Below are positions 3,916 to 6,512 of a stretch of DNA of 6,512 nt, one piece after another. The stretch's first letter is position 1. Every line of letters begins with the position of its first letter. The position numbers and the translations under genes were made by a program. The DNA comes from Desulfatirhabdium butyrativorans (GTDB lineage: Bacteria; Desulfobacterota; Desulfobacteria; Desulfobacterales; JAIFKL01), in assembly GCA_022736535.1 (NCBI GenBank), contig DZCT01000288.1, positions 1-6,512 of the forward strand. The letters are read 5' to 3'. The notes beneath the pieces are model-generated. The model did not search any database. It was not told the origin of the DNA and saw nothing but the letters and a program-made list of their open reading frames with translations.

Positions 3916-6327
3916 ATGACTGAATCAGGCAAGTTTTCTGAAACCGAGTCTGTCAGAACAATTTTAGTCGCCGATGACATCAGAGCCAATCTGCGGCTCC
4001 TCACCGACATCCTGCTCAAAGCCGGATATCGGGTATTGCCGGTGATGAACGGCACAGCGTCTTTGGATGCGGCGCGCACCCAGCGCCCGGACATGATTCT
4101 GCTGGATATTATTATGCCCGATATTTCAGGATTTGAAGTCTGCAAACAGTTGAAAAACGACGAAAGCACGCGTGACATTCCGGTGATTTTTATCAGCGCG
4201 CTCAATGAGGCTTTCGATAAAGTCAGCGCGTTTGAAGTCGGCGGGATTGACTATATCTCCAAACCGATTGAGGCTCAGGAAGTGCTGGCGCGTATCCGCA
4301 CCCATCTGGCTCTGCGCGAAGCTCAACAGCAGTTGCAGACACAGAATGTCGAACTCCGTCAGGCAAAAGAAGCCGCGGAAGCAGCGACCCGCGCCAAAAG
4401 CGAATTTCTGGCAAACATGAGCCATGAAATCCGCACACCTGTGAATGCTGTCGTCAACATGAACCGGCTCCTGCTGAATACGCCTTTGGATGAGGAACAG
4501 CGGGACTTTGCGGAAACCGCCATGATTTCTTCCGAGGCACTGATGTCCCTGATTAACGATATTCTGGATTTCTCCAAAATCGAAGCCGGAAAACTGGAAC
4601 TTGAAATCACGGATTTTGATCTGAAGCAAACTGTTGAATCTGTGGTAAAAATTCTTGCTCCGCAGGCAGCGGCAAAAGGACTCCGGCTGACACACCGCAT
4701 TGCCCCTGACGTGTATCCGTATCTCAAAGGCGATTCCATGCGGGTGAAACAGATTCTGCTCAATTTTCTGAACAATGCCGTCAAATTCACGGAAAAAGGG
4801 GAAATAGAAATTCGGGTTCGAGGTGAGGGATTCGAGGTTCGAGGCGAAATACCCCGAACCTCAGACCTCGTACCTCTCACCTTTGAAATAAGCGATACCG
4901 GCATCGGGATTCCCGAAGCGAATATGGAACGCCTTTTCAAATCTTTCTCGCAGGCGGACGCATCCATGACCCGGAAATACGGCGGCACGGGCCTCGGTCT
5001 TGCCATATCAAAGCAGTTGGCGGAACTCATGGGCGGAACGGTCGGCGTCGAAAGCAGAGAAGGCATCGGCTCGACTTTCCGGTTCACGGCAGTGTTTGAG
5101 AAGGGGTTCGAGGTCAGAGGTTCGGGGTCAGAGGCAGCGCCCCGCATCCGGCGTTCCTCACCCCGCACCCCTCACCCCTCACCCCTCACCCCTTATCGCA
5201 TTCTGCTCGCGGAAGACAATCTTCCCAATCAGAAAGTGGCGCTGGCGATACTGAAAAATTTCGGTTTTTCGGCAGATGTTGCAGATAACGGCAGGGAAGC
5301 GGTGGATGCGCTCCGAAAGACCCGCTATGATCTGGTGCTGATGGATTTGCAGATGCCGGAACTTGACGGGCTTGAAGCGGCACGCATCATCCGGAATCCG
5401 GCTTCGGGCGTGCTGAATCCGGATGTGCCGATTGCGGCAATGACGGCAAATACATCCGGAGAATCCCGTGAGAAATGTTTTAAGGCAGGCATGAATGACT
5501 ATATCTCAAAGCCGATTGATGCTGAGGAACTGTTATCTCTCGTTGTCAGACAGTTGCAGGGGGGAGGAGATAACAGAGAGCAGTTGACAGGCGACAGGCG
5601 ACAGGTTGCAGGCGACAGGTTTTCTCGTCCCCTGTCCCCTGCAACCGGTACCCTGCCGCCTGTTTTTGATCCCGATGATTTTCTCAGACGTCTGGGCGGA
5701 AATAAGACATCTTTAAAAAACTTTGTAAAAGACCTTCCCTATCATATCTCAAAAGAAATTCAGAAACTGAAAACCGCCCTGAATGAAAAAGATGCGGTAA
5801 AAATAAGTTTTTATGCCCATACGCTCAAAGGCTTATGCGCCAATGCCTCAGCCTACAGGATGTCAGATGCCGCTCATCAAATTGAAATTATAGGAAAAGA
5901 AGGCAGAACAGACATTGAAGGCTCATTAGCGGCGCTGGAGCATGAATTTGAGATGCTTCAGTCCGCAGTGTCTGAGATGTTTCCTGAAATTTTCAGAGAT
6001 TCAAAAGAAATCCGATACAGTGAGACCGATGAAATTATCCCGGAAAACATGAGATCACTTCTGCCGGAAATGATCCGCAGACTGAAAGATGAGGCAGTTC
6101 CGAGGTGGAACGAACTTAAAGAGGCATTTTTCATTAACGATCTGGAGGTGTTTGCATCAGATTTAAAGAAGATCGCCGATGAATATCATTCGGATATTTT
6201 AACCGGTTACGCCCGAAAATTAGATAAAGCCGCTCAACATTATGAAATTGAGGAGATGGAAAAACTTCTGAAAAAATTTGCGGAACTAATTGATAAAATC
6301 AAAGATTTCTCGCTGCGCTCGAAATGA
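3916..6327 (+). CDS. Hybrid histidine kinase with HPt, REC-HisKA-HATPase-REC-HPt
   Basis: This 803-residue cytoplasmic kinase holds a full phosphorelay in one chain. Receiver 1 (about 14-130) has D20/D21, phospho-acceptor D64, S94 and K116. A coiled coil follows, then HisKA with His170 in NMSHEIRTPVN. The HATPase domain (about 265-393) has N283/N287, D327-T-G-I-G, F341/F344 and GTGLGLA from G357. Receiver 2 (about 427-547) has E433/D434, phospho-acceptor D477, T510 and K532. The HPt domain (about 580-690) has His635 in AHTLKG. A helical tail (about 707-795) resembles those of genes 1 and 2. The expected flow is His170 to D477 to His635 to an external receiver. Residues about 301-321, 396-426 and 557-577 are encoded by heptanucleotide-repeat arrays in a loop and two linkers. 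The last eight residues (KDFSLRSK) and the TGA stop come from a dispersed repeat. DNA from 5701 to 6300 is about 39% GC by hand count, against about 50-57% in sampled lines upstream. The DNA-binding or other output target is not encoded here. Confidence 0.95.
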   Translation: MTESGKFSETESVRTILVADDIRANLRLLTDILLKAGYRVLPVMNGTASLDAARTQRPDMILLDIIMPDISGFEVCKQLKNDESTRDIPVIFISALNEAFDKVSAFEVGGIDYISKPIEAQEVLARIRTHLALREAQQQLQTQNVELRQAKEAAEAATRAKSEFLANMSHEIRTPVNAVVNMNRLLLNTPLDEEQRDFAETAMISSEALMSLINDILDFSKIEAGKLELEITDFDLKQTVESVVKILAPQAAAKGLRLTHRIAPDVYPYLKGDSMRVKQILLNFLNNAVKFTEKGEIEIRVRGEGFEVRGEIPRTSDLVPLTFEISDTGIGIPEANMERLFKSFSQADASMTRKYGGTGLGLAISKQLAELMGGTVGVESREGIGSTFRFTAVFEKGFEVRGSGSEAAPRIRRSSPRTPHPSPLTPYRILLAEDNLPNQKVALAILKNFGFSADVADNGREAVDALRKTRYDLVLMDLQMPELDGLEAARIIRNPASGVLNPDVPIAAMTANTSGESREKCFKAGMNDYISKPIDAEELLSLVVRQLQGGGDNREQLTGDRRQVAGDRFSRPLSPATGTLPPVFDPDDFLRRLGGNKTSLKNFVKDLPYHISKEIQKLKTALNEKDAVKISFYAHTLKGLCANASAYRMSDAAHQIEIIGKEGRTDIEGSLAALEHEFEMLQSAVSEMFPEIFRDSKEIRYSETDEIIPENMRSLLPEMIRRLKDEAVPRWNELKEAFFINDLEVFASDLKKIADEYHSDILTGYARKLDKAAQHYEIEEMEKLLKKFAELIDKIKDFSLRSK
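4815..4877. repeat. In-frame heptanucleotide array 1 in the gene 3 ATPase domain
   Basis: Nine 7-nt units (63 nt, 21 codons) run in register. G-rich units such as GGTTCGA, GGTGAGG and GATTCGA come first, then C-rich units such as AACCTCA, GACCTCG and TACCTCT. GAGGTTCG (4834-4841) pairs with CGAACCTC (4855-4862), and AGGTGAG (4821-4827) with CTCACCT (4876-4882). The encoded stretch lies between the N box and the G1 box and contains FEVRG and PRTSDLVP. Confidence 0.75.
5103..5193. repeat. In-frame heptanucleotide array 2 between ATPase and receiver 2 of gene 3
   Basis: Thirteen consecutive 7-nt units start with GGGGTTC, GAGGTCA, GAGGTTC and GGGGTCA. They end with CACCCCG and four exact copies of CACCCCT (5166-5193). 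The G-rich left half and C-rich right half can pair in heptad register. It encodes residues 396-426, a Pro/Arg/Ser-rich linker. The unit is not a multiple of three, so any change of one unit shifts the frame. Confidence 0.8.
5584..5646. repeat. In-frame heptanucleotide array 3 between receiver 2 and HPt of gene 3
   Basis: Five 7-nt units run from 5584 to 5618: TTGACAG, GCGACAG, GCGACAG, GTTGCAG, GCGACAG. The segment 5604-5619 then pairs with 5631-5646 as a 16-bp stem with one mismatch and an 11-nt loop. The whole reads as linker residues 557-577, for example TGDRRQVAGDR. The G-rich then C-rich layout matches arrays 1 and 2 although the unit differs. Confidence 0.75.
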
Positions 6328-6328
6328 C
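6301..6328. repeat. Dispersed 28-nt repeat, copy 2, encoding the end of gene 3
   Basis: This copy is identical to 3619-3646. In frame it reads KDFSLRSK followed by the TGA at 6325-6327, so the C-terminus and stop of gene 3 are repeat-derived. Confidence 0.8.
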
Positions 6329-6389
6329 ATAAGGACTCGGAATGACATAACTCGCTGCGCCCGAAATGACATAAGGACTCGGAATGACA
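6309..6389. repeat. Tandem duplication with 42-nt period after gene 3
   Basis: Segments 6309-6347 and 6351-6389 (39 nt each) match with one difference. Each holds CTCGCTGCG, GAAATGACATAAGGACTCGG and AATGACA. The first copy overlaps the end of gene 3, and the GAAATGACA / GGAATGACA motifs occur four times in all. Confidence 0.75.
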
Positions 6390-6394
6390 GCGCC

Positions 6395-6405
6395 GGGCGG
6401 ACAAA
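6395..6405. repeat. Fragment of the stem-loop repeat found after gene 1
   Basis: GGGCGGACAAA is identical to 1491-1501; the rest of that stem-loop is missing here. Confidence 0.4.
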
Positions 6406-6434
6406 AGACTTTATCGGAAATAAAAAAAGGTTCT

Positions 6435-6450
6435 CGCAAAGAGCGCAAAG
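6435..6450. repeat. Short CGCAAAG repeat
   Basis: CGCAAAG occurs at 6435-6441 and 6444-6450, after TTCT. Longer CGCAAAG runs are, from memory, a common dispersed repeat in repeat-rich genomes. No function is apparent. Confidence 0.35.
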
Positions 6451-6470
6451 AAAAAATATCAGGCTTATGA

Positions 6471-6505
6471 AAGAAACTGAGTATTTTAAAAAAACTCAGT
6501 TTCTT
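6471..6505. terminator. Inverted repeat, possible terminator downstream of gene 3
   Basis: AAGAAACTGAGT (6471-6482) pairs perfectly with ACTCAGTTTCTT (6494-6505) around an 11-nt A/T loop. The stem is AT-rich, and the following bases (AACTCTT) are not a clean T-run. It could be a weak terminator, a repeat end or an operator; the window stops too soon to tell. Confidence 0.35.
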
Positions 6506-6512
6506 AACTCTT

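Noticed and set aside
6467..6512. Possible start of a further gene (ATG at 6467, open to the window end)
   Set aside because: Only 15 codons are visible, they lie inside an inverted repeat, and no good ribosome binding site precedes them.

Overview
The window holds three consecutive hybrid sensor histidine kinase genes, all on the + strand, separated by intergenic stretches made almost entirely of short inverted and dispersed repeats. No RNA gene, CRISPR array or transposase is visible.

Layout. 1-1491: 3' part of a hybrid kinase (coiled coil, HisKA, HATPase, receiver, C-terminal helical tail), open at the left edge. 1492-1753: a stem-loop repeat, then a MITE-like element of about 154 nt with terminal inverted repeats and four internal hairpins. 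1754-3607: complete hybrid kinase (REC, coiled coil, HisKA, HATPase, REC, helical tail). 3608-3915: dispersed repeats and a composite of long hairpins. 3916-6327: complete hybrid kinase (REC, coiled coil, HisKA, HATPase, REC, HPt, helical tail). 6328-6512: tandem and dispersed repeats and a final inverted repeat.

How the genes could work together. All three kinases keep the phospho-accepting His, the ATP-binding boxes and the receiver Asp. Only the third has an HPt domain (His635). It could close its own relay and could also serve the receivers of the other two, but that is inference. Genes 2 and 3 have no membrane segment and begin with a receiver, so they look like cytoplasmic kinases driven by another phosphodonor or by partners.

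The most interesting signal is repeats invading coding sequence. Gene 1 carries a perfect 30-nt palindrome in frame inside its ATPase domain. Gene 3 carries three in-frame arrays of 7-nt units, each with a G-rich half followed by a C-rich half, in an ATPase loop and in two interdomain linkers. One array contains four exact CACCCCT copies, so a one-unit slip would frameshift and remove the second receiver and the HPt. The stop codons of genes 2 and 3 lie inside dispersed repeats, and a repeat abuts the stop of gene 1.

Organism. Chained hybrid kinases, mixed base composition and heavy loads of these repeats suggest a large, repeat-rich Gram-negative genome. From memory this resembles filamentous or multicellular Desulfobacterota (Desulfonema-like), with repeat-rich cyanobacteria as the alternative. 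This is a weak inference, because no taxonomic marker gene is present.
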